64,000 nucleotides of DNA. It comes from Chitinophaga sp. 180180018-3 (lineage in GTDB: Bacteria > Bacteroidota > Bacteroidia > Chitinophagales > Chitinophagaceae). Under the pieces are notes generated by a model. The model saw only the letters and a program-made list of their open reading frames with translations, was not told where the DNA came from and did no database searches. Positions 43,889-53,539 of the stretch are shown here, piece after piece. The translations under genes and the position numbers were made by a program. Within the stretch, counting starts at the first letter, position 1, and each line of letters begins with the position of its first letter. The DNA lies in contig NZ_CP140772.1 of NCBI RefSeq assembly GCF_037893185.1, positions 6,658,501 through 6,722,500 on the forward strand, in the 5' to 3' direction.

Positions 43889-46800
43889 TTAGAATTTAGT
43901 TTTGATAGAAATACCTATTGAACGCTGTGCGGGTAATGCAGTTGTTCCATAGGAACCTACGCCCCATCCTGTTCCGTTAGTTGATTCAGGTACTGAATTT
44001 GGCGCCGCTTTGTAGAGGTAAGCCACATTGTTCGCAAAAACTGATATGCTCAGACTACTCATGCGGATCTTGTGAGAAATATTTGAACTCAACGTATAAT
44101 CGATGGCCAGATTACGCAGTGCTACGTAATCGCTTTTAAAGATCCTGTCTTCAGGGAAGAAGCCATTTGAAAAATAAGAATCGTAATAATAATTATCAGC
44201 AGAAACCACTTTGGTATTCGGTTTACCGTCAGTGCCCACACCATTCAATATCACACCGTCGTGAAAGGTTGGTCCGCCATTAGGATTATTACCTGCCACT
44301 TTCTTGGAATTCGCATCTAAATAATAAGCAACTCCACCATGTGCTTCATCTCTATACTTCAATGTTTCGTTTAACGCACCGGCAGCCATCATATAAGTTT
44401 CTGAACCTGACAGGAAAGTAGCGCCAAACTGGTAATCTATATTTGCAATGAGACGTACATTCTTATAGGCAAAAGAAGTGAAAAATCCTCCCGTTACATC
44501 AGGAATTGTTTTGCCGATCAACTTTGCTGTACTCTTATAATCATAAGCTGATCCGGCAGCATTCACCACTCGTTTTCCATTGTTTGGATCACTTGGATTA
44601 TTTGGATTATTGTAAGTATAGGTCGACTTAGTCAGGTAAATCTGACCATATTCCTGGCCCACGTTAGCCACCGTATTTACTGCACCGAAAGAATTCCATA
44701 ACGTGAGAGATTGCAATTTGCCATCCAGTTTTTCAACAGTAGTTTTACCATGTGCAAACATCAGATTCACATCCCACTCAAAATCTTTCGTTAAAACTGG
44801 TTTTGTTTTAATAGCCAGCTCCCATCCTTTGTTCATAACGTTACCTGCGTTCATGCGAACATTTTTAACGCCCATTCCCGGAGGTGCAGCTACCGCCATG
44901 ATCTGGTCGTAGATATTGGATCTGTAATAAGAGAAGTCCACACCAATTCTTTTGTTTTCGAGCAGGTAAGTTTCAAAACCTACTTCGAATTCACGTTTAC
45001 GCTCAGGTTTTAAGTTTGGCTGACCATTGGCATCCATTGGAGGAAGATCAGATGGAGGAGTAAGCACATAGCCACCGCCGGTTTGAGAAGTAGAATAGTT
45101 CACGTTGCTGAAATAACGTGGACCCGGACGACCCACATCGGCCCATGATGCCCTTACTTTGGCATAATTAAACACTGCTGGCAATTTAAAGCTTTCGCTT
45201 AAGATCCACGCTGCACTTATACCAGGATAGAAATAATGATTATACCCCGGAGGCAAAATAGATGACCAGTCTTGTCTTCCCTGAGCTTCAATGTATACCT
45301 GGTTTCTCCACGCCAACTGGGCTGACCCAATTAAACTGTATAATAAATCCTGTCCGTTTGTAAACTGGTACTGAGGTTGTACTCCTAATGGTAAGTTATT
45401 AAATGAGAAATAGTTAGGGATAACAAGCTGTCCATAACCATTCACAGATGCACCTTTTCCTTCTGTATAATTCTTTCTGATTACGCCACCCACAAAACCA
45501 GATAAATCAAAATCAGCATTTATTTTGGTATTGAAGTTCAGCATACCCTGCCCGTAGGTAGTCTTGTAGGTATTCGTTACATCGCTGTACATGAAACCAC
45601 TATTAGGCCCTAATAACTGGGGATCCAGCAATTTACCTTTATACTCATTCCTCTCCGTACTGTAATCCAGACCGCCCATTAATGTGGCACTAAATATATT
45701 GGTGAGTTTTATATCAGCAGATAAAGATTGGATATTATGCAATCTTGTAAATATAGACTGATTCTCGAGCTGATCCCAGAGAAAACCTACAACTCCTTTC
45801 CGGCCATTAGAGATTAAGTTTCTCAGGCTTGGGTTGGCAAAGTAATTATATCCATCAGGTGTCAGCAAATGCGACTTTAACAAGCCTACATTGATATCAG
45901 AGCTAAATGCTCCAATCTCAGCCTGCTGACCTTCTCCGTTCATGGTACTCAGGTTGGCGGCATTCAGGTTTTTGGAAATAAAAAAGTTGCCGGTATATTT
46001 AAGGGTGATGTTATTGTTTAACTTGTAAGATGAGTTAAGGCTAAACGTATTTTTGTCAAACCTTGACCCTGGCCTGATGGGGGTCATATTTGTATTAGTG
46101 TATGAAAAACGGATCTGTCCCTGATCATTACCGCCACTTAAAGCCACATTGGTGGTGTTTTGATGCCCTGTTTGGTAAAGATCATTATAGATATTTTTGG
46201 TTTGTGCCACCCATGGTCTTTCTACACCATCCCACCACAGCACTTTTACACTCGGGTCGAATTTTGGTCCAAATGCCTGTGCGCCAGTACCATCGCCTAA
46301 TGTAGTGGCCAGTGCTCTTTTTCCATTCGCATCAAGATAATATCCCTGAGCATCGTTTCTGGAGTTGCTGGGGCTGGAACCTGTTCCATATTCATTTTGC
46401 AATTTAGGCAGAAATGCCGCGCGATCCCATGAAGTGGTAAAAGACGCTGCTACTCCCAATCCTTTCCCTTTGGTACCGCTTTTGGTGGTAATCAACAGCA
46501 CCCCATTGGCACCTTCACTACCGTATAATACTGATGCTTTAGCCCCTTTCAAAATTTCCATAGAAGCAATGTCGTCAGGGTTGATATCGTTAATACCAGT
46601 TCCATTATCACGATCCGTAGCCCCGAAGCCCATTTTCGTATTCTGGTCGTGAATAGGCACCCCATCTACTACAATCAGTGGACGTGTCGATGAATTTTCA
46701 TCAAAAGACACCGCATTACGAATATTGATTTTCATACCAGCGGAAGGACCGGCTGCCGTGGCTGCCACCTGTACCCCAGGTGCAGCGCCATAGAGGGCCT

Positions 46801-47224
46801 GTAAAGGATTGGAGGGTGTACCGCTGACCATAATCCGGTCTGCATCAATTTTGGACACTGCGTAACCTAACGCTTTAGATTGTTTTTTGATGCCCAGCGC
46901 AGTAACCACCACTTCTTCAGCACTCCGAACATCGGAGATTAGTGTTATCTGCATAGAAGATGTGGCCAGCACTTCTTTGGTTAAAAATCCTACATAAGAA
47001 ATAACCAGTTTTGCATCTGGTTTTACATTGATGGTAAAACTACCACCCTTGCCGGTCGGCACCCAGTTGGATGTGCCTTTTTCACTCACGGTAGCTCCTT
47101 CAAGACCATTGCCGGTGGTGTCCTTGATGGTGCCTGAAACCGTCATTTTCCCCTGCCCATAGGCAAATATGCTTCCTATACAAAAGAGCATAAAAAGCAA
47201 CAGACATCTTTTGGTTGACTGCAT
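43889..47224 (-). CDS. SusC/RagA family TonB-linked outer-membrane transporter
   Basis: An 1111-residue transporter. The signal peptide ends near IFAYGQ. A CarboxypepD_reg domain (about 25-105, VSGTIKDTTGNGLEGATV) precedes the plug (NPLQALYGAAPGVQVAATAA, NIRNAVSFDENSSTRPLIVV, then IASMEILKGAKASVLYGSEG) and the barrel up to the C-terminal SIGISIKTKF. It pairs with the SusD gene 11 bp downstream. The plug variant with ALGIKKQSKALGYAVSKI is typical of SusC proteins paired with SusD_2-type partners. Regulation is not evident from neighbours; a 1-kb A+T-rich leader region lies upstream. Confidence 0.95.
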   Translation of the reverse strand: MQSTKRCLLLFMLFCIGSIFAYGQGKMTVSGTIKDTTGNGLEGATVSEKGTSNWVPTGKGGSFTINVKPDAKLVISYVGFLTKEVLATSSMQITLISDVRSAEEVVVTALGIKKQSKALGYAVSKIDADRIMVSGTPSNPLQALYGAAPGVQVAATAAGPSAGMKINIRNAVSFDENSSTRPLIVVDGVPIHDQNTKMGFGATDRDNGTGINDINPDDIASMEILKGAKASVLYGSEGANGVLLITTKSGTKGKGLGVAASFTTSWDRAAFLPKLQNEYGTGSSPSNSRNDAQGYYLDANGKRALATTLGDGTGAQAFGPKFDPSVKVLWWDGVERPWVAQTKNIYNDLYQTGHQNTTNVALSGGNDQGQIRFSYTNTNMTPIRPGSRFDKNTFSLNSSYKLNNNITLKYTGNFFISKNLNAANLSTMNGEGQQAEIGAFSSDINVGLLKSHLLTPDGYNYFANPSLRNLISNGRKGVVGFLWDQLENQSIFTRLHNIQSLSADIKLTNIFSATLMGGLDYSTERNEYKGKLLDPQLLGPNSGFMYSDVTNTYKTTYGQGMLNFNTKINADFDLSGFVGGVIRKNYTEGKGASVNGYGQLVIPNYFSFNNLPLGVQPQYQFTNGQDLLYSLIGSAQLAWRNQVYIEAQGRQDWSSILPPGYNHYFYPGISAAWILSESFKLPAVFNYAKVRASWADVGRPGPRYFSNVNYSTSQTGGGYVLTPPSDLPPMDANGQPNLKPERKREFEVGFETYLLENKRIGVDFSYYRSNIYDQIMAVAAPPGMGVKNVRMNAGNVMNKGWELAIKTKPVLTKDFEWDVNLMFAHGKTTVEKLDGKLQSLTLWNSFGAVNTVANVGQEYGQIYLTKSTYTYNNPNNPSDPNNGKRVVNAAGSAYDYKSTAKLIGKTIPDVTGGFFTSFAYKNVRLIANIDYQFGATFLSGSETYMMAAGALNETLKYRDEAHGGVAYYLDANSKKVAGNNPNGGPTFHDGVILNGVGTDGKPNTKVVSADNYYYDSYFSNGFFPEDRIFKSDYVALRNLAIDYTLSSNISHKIRMSSLSISVFANNVAYLYKAAPNSVPESTNGTGWGVGSYGTTALPAQRSIGISIKTKF

Positions 47225-48261
47225 CGTTTTTTAATTTTTAAAATTGAATAGAACCGATTTGGTATAGTATTACGAATGGAAATATTATTAACCATTTAGC
47301 ATTTAATACAAAACGACTGAGATATACTTCTGCTCTGACTTGTAGCCATCATTAATATTTTTTTCAAACATGATTTCAGTGCCATAATCTGTAAAGTAGT
47401 ACCCCACTCTTCCGGGCAATTTTAATTGATGGAAGGATTTATACAGGTACCATTTTATGCGTTCAGTACTTACTTTTAGCTCATGCTTTTTTGCAAAGCA
47501 GTAGCTATTGCGCTAGTTAACAGCACAAAACATGGAATACTTAAAATGGAATTAAAGTGTCCTCCCCTCCAGGAACATCATTTATCACCGGTGCTACCGG
47601 ATGATAGAAACATTTTTAACGTTCATACGCTTATGACTAACAAGTGATTGATAAAAACGCTGGCTATTAAGTGAACTTTTTGGTTGAGTGCTCAAATGGA
47701 TAAAAGAAATCTTTAGTGGTTGCTATTGATTGTGGTTGAATTTAAAGTTTAGGAATAAATGTTGTAAATAGATCTGCTCTGGACAAATATGCTAAATAGT
47801 ATAGTTAAACGTTTTAGCTACCTGTTAAATAAAAAACATCTCACTTCCCCTTTTGCCCCAATGCTCTTCTCGTTATATTCCAAACCTAGATAAACTTTTT
47901 CATGCGGCACAATTTTTTAACATTTTTTTTCAAGATAAGTTAATATAGAATTATTATTAATCAAAATAAGATCATCAATACAATCAGTCATCCGCCCTGG
48001 TAAGTAAAATTTAACAGCGTTTCGGAAATATTTCTGTTAAATCAGGAGAATAATCCGGGAAGACAGGATATAAGGCGACTGCCAGGGCCCAATGGGATTG
48101 GATATAACACCACAATATCAGCTGTATAAGGTCAAAAAAGGATCTTTTCTATCTATAACAATATTTTTTCTATATAACTGAATACGTTAACTTAATATAA
48201 TACGAAAAAGCATTGGTATCTATTTCAAGGAGAAGTTTTTTTATATAAGAAAATCAGAATT
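47225..48261. other. A+T-rich intergenic region, about 1 kb
   Basis: No reading frame of convincing length, tRNA, or strong hairpin is seen. The left end must hold the susC promoter; a weak candidate (TTTTG, 21 bp, TAATATTT on the minus strand) lies near 47290-47320 but departs from the consensus. Divergent transcription to the PEP mutase-family gene at 48262 starts near the right end. Decayed coding sequence or a regulatory RNA are possible but unsupported. Confidence 0.5.
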
Positions 48262-49131
48262 ATGATATCAAATATTCAAAAAGAAAAGGCTGAAAAATTT
48301 CTGAAATTTCATCATGACGAAGAAATGTTGGTGCTGTTAAATTCATGGGATATCGGAAGTTCCAGGTTAATTGAGGCATGCGGCTATAAAGCCATTGCAA
48401 CAACCAGCATGGGGATGGCTGCAGCGCTGGGCTATCCTGATTGCCAGATAATGCAATTGTCAGAGCTGCTTGAAATTGTAAAAGGAATTGTAAACGCAGT
48501 AAAAGCTCCGGTAACGGTGGATATAGAAGCGGGGTATGGAAACAATCTGGATGAAATAATTGATTCGGTTAAAAAGATAATTGCTACAGGCATTGTTGGA
48601 ATAAATATCGAAGACAGTATTAATTTAAGTCCGACGTTAATTGACGAGATAGAATTTTGTGAAAGAATAGCGGCTATCCGTTCCTTGTCAGACTCACTCG
48701 GCTTTCATTTAGTCATTAATGCAAGAACAGACTCCTTCTATACTTCCTCCGGCTCTCCTAAAGAAAAATTATCGGAATCAATAAGGCGGGGTAACAAATA
48801 CCGGGAAGCTGGGGCAGACTGCATATTTGTTCAACCTGTATGGGAAAAAGCAACGATTGCTACATTAGTGAAGGAGATTAATGCTCCTATTAATATTCTT
48901 TCAAATCCTACCATTGCCGATGGGATACCTCCCTCTATTCATGAATTACAGGATATGGGCGTTGCGAGATTAAGCCTGGGTTCAAGTTTGATGAAAGCCA
49001 CCCTGGCCTTGATTAAAAAAGTAGCGGATGAAATATCCACTCAGGGAACCAGTAGTATTTTATTGGAGGCAATGACACCGGTTAGTGAAACGAAGTTGGC
49101 TTATATGATGGCGACAGGGTTGGGGAAATAA
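48262..49131 (+). CDS. Isocitrate lyase/PEP mutase family protein
   Basis: A 289-residue TIM-barrel enzyme of the isocitrate lyase/phosphoenolpyruvate mutase superfamily. Typical segments are LVLLNSWDIGSSRLIEACGY, ATTSMGMAAALGY, VTVDIEAGYG (metal-binding Asp/Glu region), GINIED and LVINARTDSFY. The family includes 2-methylisocitrate lyase, oxaloacetate decarboxylase and PEP mutase. The short form without a Cys-rich KKCGH loop is closest to generic family members of unknown substrate. No phosphonate genes are nearby. It is a single gene that ends 6 bp before the mnmE-like repeat at 49137. Confidence 0.9.
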   Translation: MISNIQKEKAEKFLKFHHDEEMLVLLNSWDIGSSRLIEACGYKAIATTSMGMAAALGYPDCQIMQLSELLEIVKGIVNAVKAPVTVDIEAGYGNNLDEIIDSVKKIIATGIVGINIEDSINLSPTLIDEIEFCERIAAIRSLSDSLGFHLVINARTDSFYTSSGSPKEKLSESIRRGNKYREAGADCIFVQPVWEKATIATLVKEINAPINILSNPTIADGIPPSIHELQDMGVARLSLGSSLMKATLALIKKVADEISTQGTSSILLEAMTPVSETKLAYMMATGLGK

Positions 49132-49136
49132 TGAGG

Positions 49137-49154
49137 TTACTTCCCGATACAGAA
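49137..49154 (-). other. Candidate attachment site, distal copy (att)
   Basis: On the minus strand this reads TTCTGTATCGGGAAGTAA, an 18-bp near-copy of the last codons of mnmE at 53962-53979 (16 of 18 identical, with a 14-bp exact core TGTATCGGGAAGTA). Translated, it is again a C-I-G-K-stop end. It closely resembles the trmE attachment site of SGI1-type genomic islands and marks the far end of the 4.8-kb insert. Confidence 0.7.
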
Positions 49155-49260
49155 AAATAAACACGTTGATTATCAATAATCTATATAACAAGAGGGACAG
49201 AAATTCAAGGGAATTAGTAGTAGATAGGTATCGGAAAATATCAGCGGGGGCTATTCTTCC

Positions 49261-50166
49261 TTAAGAGCTAACTTCAAGCTTATATCCTTTGCCACGAATA
49301 ACAACAATGGAAATATTGGGATCAGATTCCAGTTTTTTTCTGAGTTTTGATATGAACATATCAAGACTGCGGCCTACTATAACACCTTTATCTTCCCATA
49401 TCTCTTTTTGTAGCCTGCTTCTCTCTATTGTCTCGTTAGGAGAAGATGCGAAGATGTGCAACACACGGGTTTCAGTTTCGGTGAGATCAATGGTCTCTCC
49501 ATTTATTATGAGCTTACGATTTTTTTCATCGAACAACATTGAGCCTAAAGTGACCACACCAGTAGTGACTACACTAGTACTCTGATCATCAGGTAAAATC
49601 CGACGCGGTTTGGCAGACCTAAAAAATATAAAACCAACAAATGCTAAAAATGACAGGCTGCCCAAAATATATCCACTCTTTGCTGTATTTATTGCTGCCG
49701 GTTTAAATTTAATGTTGATCATGTAACATCCTTTGGGTTGCACTCTTCCCCTACAAGCTATAATATCATTCCTTTTATTGTTGGATATAGCGTATCCATA
49801 GGCTATACTGGAGTTGCTACAGTTCAGCACATTAACAACATAATCACTTGCGAAGGGGTCTTTGGCCAACAAACGCCGGGTAGTATTCATCAGCGAGTCC
49901 GGTTGAAAAGTAAGCTCATTCTCAAAGCTGATCTGGTATTCATTTTCGGCGATCTTTTTTACCGGAAGAACCCTTGATTTACTGTCGCCCGACTGCGTGA
50001 GGAGCTCATCTCCTATCTTCCGAAGCAAAACTTCCCTCCTGGCAATATCAAAGTCGTCACTGCCGGTCATAATGAAAGTCACGCATGTTACAGAGATCAA
50101 CAGGAGTAGTACCAATCCCCACAGGTATTTGCGTTTTCCGGAAAGTAGATTTCGACTGTAAAACAT
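49261..50166 (-). CDS. Membrane-anchored winged-helix regulator with periplasmic domain
   Basis: A 301-residue protein with a first membrane helix (about 14-34), a periplasmic domain (about 35-162) and a second helix (about 163-182). A cytoplasmic OmpR/PhoB-type winged helix closes it (about 205-300; IDLTETETRVLHIFASSPNE, then LDMFISKLRKKLESDP and VIRGKGYKL). ToxR/CadC proteins have the winged helix at the N-terminus with one membrane helix; here the order is reversed and there are two helices. The periplasmic part has a Cys pair (LNCSNSS and IACRGRVQPKGCY). It is divergent from the secreted-protein and propeller genes, its probable targets. Confidence 0.85.
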   Translation of the reverse strand: MFYSRNLLSGKRKYLWGLVLLLLISVTCVTFIMTGSDDFDIARREVLLRKIGDELLTQSGDSKSRVLPVKKIAENEYQISFENELTFQPDSLMNTTRRLLAKDPFASDYVVNVLNCSNSSIAYGYAISNNKRNDIIACRGRVQPKGCYMINIKFKPAAINTAKSGYILGSLSFLAFVGFIFFRSAKPRRILPDDQSTSVVTTGVVTLGSMLFDEKNRKLIINGETIDLTETETRVLHIFASSPNETIERSRLQKEIWEDKGVIVGRSLDMFISKLRKKLESDPNISIVVIRGKGYKLEVSS

Positions 50167-50241
50167 ACCATTTTACGATTTATTTACAAAGGTTACATTT
50201 TTATTTACAATCCAAATTCCTCCGGCTGGAATATATCAAAG

Positions 50242-50249
50242 TACTTTTG
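50242..50249 (+). promoter_or_regulatory. Candidate -7 promoter element
   Basis: TACTTTTG fits TAnnTTTG and lies about 80 bp before the chosen ATG at 50328. The -33 region has no clear TTG. It would drive the secreted-protein/propeller pair and lies close to the start of the divergent regulator gene, a good place for autoregulation. Confidence 0.4.
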
Positions 50250-50327
50250 TCGCACCAGCTTTGAAAGGATATGAAAAATAAAAAAAATGTCTTTTACGAA
50301 TCCATATCACTTAAATCAACAATAAAT

Positions 50328-50867
50328 ATGAAAAAAATTATCTATGCGTCGATCTTACCGCTGGTGGTGGTAAGCGGACTAATATTCGCTAATCGCGACA
50401 TTAAAAATGAAACTGCTAAAAGGCCAACCCCAAAACCGCTTACTGCTGCTGAAAGGGAAGCCGAAATGAAAAAATGGGAGGCTACCCCTGAAGGTATAAA
50501 GTACAAAAAATGGGTAGCTTCTCCCGAAGGTCAAAAGGTGTTTGCCGCTGCTGCTAAATTAAGGAAGAACATTAATGATTATACCAATATGGAGGCTGTT
50601 GTAACCTCTCTTTCTCTTCCGCCAGGGTCAAGATTAGGTTTCGGTGTGATGGCCAGGATCAATGGTGATGATTATATTGTAAAATTTGAGCCGGAAAAGT
50701 CTCAACTTGAGCAATTGCATAGCCTGAAAGTTAATGACAAAATAATCATAAGAAGCCATAACGTATCGCACGCCCCCAAGTATTCATACCCGATAATATC
50801 GGGCGAATATGTAGAACGGGATAGTAAAGTAATTTTTCAACGTGTCCCTCGCAAAGGCGCTTGCTAA
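50328..50867 (+). CDS. Small secreted protein with a duplicated TPEG/SPEG motif
   Basis: A 179-residue exported protein. The frame is open from 50271, but the Met at 50328 begins the signal peptide (MKKIIYASILPLVVVSGLIF) and is preferred. After a Pro/Lys/Thr-rich start, two tandem units KWEATPEGIKYKKW and WVASPEGQKV form a small helical repeat (about 45-75). A beta-rich C-terminal part follows (about 85-175; LGFGVMARINGDDYIVKFEP, NDKIIIRSHNVSHAP). No family is recognised. The propeller lipoprotein follows 11 bp later on the same strand, so the two are co-transcribed, divergent from the membrane regulator. Confidence 0.6.
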   Translation: MKKIIYASILPLVVVSGLIFANRDIKNETAKRPTPKPLTAAEREAEMKKWEATPEGIKYKKWVASPEGQKVFAAAAKLRKNINDYTNMEAVVTSLSLPPGSRLGFGVMARINGDDYIVKFEPEKSQLEQLHSLKVNDKIIIRSHNVSHAPKYSYPIISGEYVERDSKVIFQRVPRKGAC

Positions 50868-50878
50868 GCAAAGAAATT

Positions 50879-51904
50879 ATGAGATACCCACGCATTTACA
50901 CCTTGTTCCTGATGCTTGTCTTTCACACTTCCTGCGGACAAAACCGAACAAACGCACCACAAGATGATTTCAGTAAAGAGCACAATGGCTACTCCGAGTC
51001 TCAACTTAAAGAATTGGCTACCTCCAAGGTGCCCATGAGTCAGGTTCGGCATGTAAAGCAAGACAGAAACGGAGACATTTTGATTACTGCATCATGGGGT
51101 GGTGCTTTTCGCTACGATGGAAAATCGTTTACTAATCTCACAAGTAGTAAAATAGGTGCGCGCAGGTTCTGGGATGTTCTGGAAGATCAACACGGAAACC
51201 TTTGGTTAGCTTCCACTGATTCCGGGGTTTATCATTACAATGGGAAAACCTTTCAACATTTTACAACCAGCGAGGGACTTGCCAGCAATCTGGTTATGTG
51301 TATTTATGAAGATAGCGCCGGCATTATTTGGTTCGGCGGAGCTGGATTAACCCGCTACGATGGAAAATCTTTTCAAAATTTTACAACAAAAGACGGACTG
51401 CCCAATAATGATATTAGGGCTATCATGGAAGACAAAACCGGGAAATTATGGATTGCCACAGGGGACGGGCCTTGTTTTTATGATGGAAAAACATTTACCG
51501 TTTTAAAGAACAAAGATGGCAAATCGTTTAAGAACGTTTGGTCAATAATCGAAGATAAAAAAGGAAGCATTTGGTTTGGCGACGTTGCTGGTCTTTGGCG
51601 CTATGACGGCGGCACCTTTACTAAGGTGTCGCAGAGGTGGGCTTATGCAATAATCGAAGATAAAAAAGGAAACATCTGGACTACTGGTGCAGTAAATTCG
51701 AATGCCTGGGCACTTTCACGTTATGATGCAAAGTCCTTGTACAATAAAATGCCCACTGTAACAGAAATTACGTCAGGACCACCAGCTTTTTTGGGACTTT
51801 TGGAAGCTAACGATGGAAGTATTTGGTTTGGATCTGGAGGTGGCGTGTATCGTTACGATGGAAAGACCATCACGGACTTTAAAAGTGCAGCCGGTCAAAA
51901 ATAA
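50879..51904 (+). CDS. Two-component-regulator propeller lipoprotein (sensor propeller without kinase)
   Basis: A 341-residue lipoprotein (lipobox HTSC, Cys19). The frame reaches a TTG at 50861, but the ATG at 50879 gives the lipoprotein signal. Seven repeats of the Reg_prop type follow, each with a core like AIMEDKTGKLWIATGDG and an R-Y-D-G-K-S/T-F strand (FRYDGKSF, YHYNGKTF, TRYDGKSF, FYDGKTF, WRYDGGTF, SRYDAKSL, YRYDGKT). They make one closed seven-bladed propeller. In hybrid two-component systems two such propellers form the periplasmic sensor of a kinase; here no kinase domain is attached. It ends at a strong hairpin. Confidence 0.88.
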   Translation: MRYPRIYTLFLMLVFHTSCGQNRTNAPQDDFSKEHNGYSESQLKELATSKVPMSQVRHVKQDRNGDILITASWGGAFRYDGKSFTNLTSSKIGARRFWDVLEDQHGNLWLASTDSGVYHYNGKTFQHFTTSEGLASNLVMCIYEDSAGIIWFGGAGLTRYDGKSFQNFTTKDGLPNNDIRAIMEDKTGKLWIATGDGPCFYDGKTFTVLKNKDGKSFKNVWSIIEDKKGSIWFGDVAGLWRYDGGTFTKVSQRWAYAIIEDKKGNIWTTGAVNSNAWALSRYDAKSLYNKMPTVTEITSGPPAFLGLLEANDGSIWFGSGGGVYRYDGKTITDFKSAAGQK

Positions 51905-51945
51905 AGTGTATTGCTGATTTTGAAGGTCAAAATCAGCAATACACT
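51905..51945 (+). terminator. Intrinsic-type terminator hairpin
   Basis: Arms of 17 nt (51905-51921 and 51929-51945) pair perfectly around a 7-nt loop, starting immediately after the propeller gene's stop codon and followed by a T-rich tract. It separates the propeller transcript from the serine hydrolase gene. Confidence 0.8.
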
Positions 51946-52057
51946 CATTTATATTTCTTTTTATAACTCGCTTATAAGGAGAAACAACACCGTTGCGTAC
52001 GTTTAATATAATCTTATGTACAAAGGATTCTTTACACCACTTTTTTAATATATCACT

Positions 52058-53539
52058 ATGGCCAAACACACAAAAGCCTTTATAACATTTTTTTCATCTC
52101 TATTCTTTTGTATCCTAACAAGCAATCTATCTGCACAAAACAATACAAGCTATTCTAAAGAGGTACAGGCAAAAATCAAAAAGTTTGAAAACAATTTAGG
52201 TTTATGGGTGCAAATAGGGAATCAGCAATTTTCACTTGCCGACAGAATGAAAAGTAATCATGTAAACGGAGTAAGCATTGCATTGATAAAAGATTATAAA
52301 ATTGAGTGGGCAAAAGGATATGGTTGGGCAGATAGTGCAGAACAGCGGCCAGTTACAACAAATACATTATTTCAAGCAGGTTCAATTAGTAAATCATTAA
52401 ACGGGGTTGGTATTTTAAAATTAGTACAGGAAGGAAAATTGAACCTTGATTCAGATATTAATATTTATTTAAAATCATGGAAATTTCCTTATGACTCTCT
52501 ATCAAAAGGGAAAAAAATAACGATAGCAAATCTGTTAAGTCATACAGCAGGATTAACAGTACACGGATTTGACGGTTATGAAAAAGGAGATACCATACCT
52601 GCACTGATACAAATTTTAAATGGTGAAATGCCGGCCAACAGTAAAGCGATTCGGTCAATGTATGAGCCTTCTCTTAAATCTGAATATTCAGGTGGAGGAA
52701 CAACCATATCGCAGTTAATATTACAAGATGTAACAGGGCAACGGTACGATACATACATGTGGAACAACGTATTAAACCCAATGGAAATGAGTAATAGCTT
52801 TTATACCCAACCGCCGCCTATGGATAAAGAAAATTTACTAGCAACAGGTTATTATAATGATGGGAAAGAAGTGAAGGGGAAGTATCATATTTATCCCGAA
52901 CAAGCTGCTGCGGGCCTATGGACAAACCCTACAGATCTAGCTAAATATATTATAGAAACACAACTATCCTTACAAGGAAAAAGCAATAATGTACTTTCCC
53001 CAGAAACAACCAGGCTTAGATTGACCCCTTATATTGATAACTCAGCAGCATTAGGAGTGTTTATTATTAAAAAGGGAAATGAAAAATATTTTAACCATGA
53101 TGGCTCCGATGAAGGCTTTGTGGCTACATACTACGGCAGCATGGAAAATGGGAACGGAGCAGTAGTAATGGCAAATACCGATAATGGAAGCCTGTTAAGC
53201 GAAATAGTCAATTCCCTGGCTTCTGTTTATAACTGGAAAGATTTTTATACTCCGAAAATTAAAAAGGTTGTTACCGTAAATAACGAAATATTGAAATCGT
53301 ACGTAGGAAACTACAAACTACATAGAGATACACTTAATGTTACTCTTGAAAAAGAAGATTTGGTGATAAGGTTGAACAGTAAAACGAAATACAAAATTTA
53401 TTTTACTTCTGATACTGATTTTTTTATGCTGGAAATAGCTGGATCGGAACAAAGATTTACAAAAGACAAAAACCAAAAGATAAATGGCTTTGAGATTAAT
53501 GATAATGGTTATAAAATGCAAGCTGTGAAAATAGAATAA
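52058..53539 (+). CDS. Secreted serine hydrolase, beta-lactamase/class C penicillin-binding-protein family
   Basis: A 493-residue exported protein (signal peptide ending SNLSAQ). The catalytic SxxK is S109-I-S-K112 (QAGSISKSLNG). A tyrosine motif is present as EYSGGG (Y-S-G instead of Y-x-N), and the third motif region is HDGSDEGF near residue 350. A C-terminal domain (about 405-490) resembles the lipocalin-like or DUF3471-type tail often found in these hydrolases. Members are peptidases, esterases or D-aminopeptidases rather than resistance enzymes; the substrate is unknown. The gene is clearly A+T-rich and lies inside the mnmE-bounded segment. Confidence 0.88.
   Translation: MAKHTKAFITFFSSLFFCILTSNLSAQNNTSYSKEVQAKIKKFENNLGLWVQIGNQQFSLADRMKSNHVNGVSIALIKDYKIEWAKGYGWADSAEQRPVTTNTLFQAGSISKSLNGVGILKLVQEGKLNLDSDINIYLKSWKFPYDSLSKGKKITIANLLSHTAGLTVHGFDGYEKGDTIPALIQILNGEMPANSKAIRSMYEPSLKSEYSGGGTTISQLILQDVTGQRYDTYMWNNVLNPMEMSNSFYTQPPPMDKENLLATGYYNDGKEVKGKYHIYPEQAAAGLWTNPTDLAKYIIETQLSLQGKSNNVLSPETTRLRLTPYIDNSAALGVFIIKKGNEKYFNHDGSDEGFVATYYGSMENGNGAVVMANTDNGSLLSEIVNSLASVYNWKDFYTPKIKKVVTVNNEILKSYVGNYKLHRDTLNVTLEKEDLVIRLNSKTKYKIYFTSDTDFFMLEIAGSEQRFTKDKNQKINGFEINDNGYKMQAVKIE

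Noticed and set aside
51055..51895. The Reg_prop protein as a truncated hybrid two-component kinase
   Set aside because: It has its own lipoprotein signal, a complete set of seven blades, a proper stop and an immediate terminator. There is no trace of Y_Y_Y, kinase or receiver sequence downstream, so a stand-alone protein is more likely.
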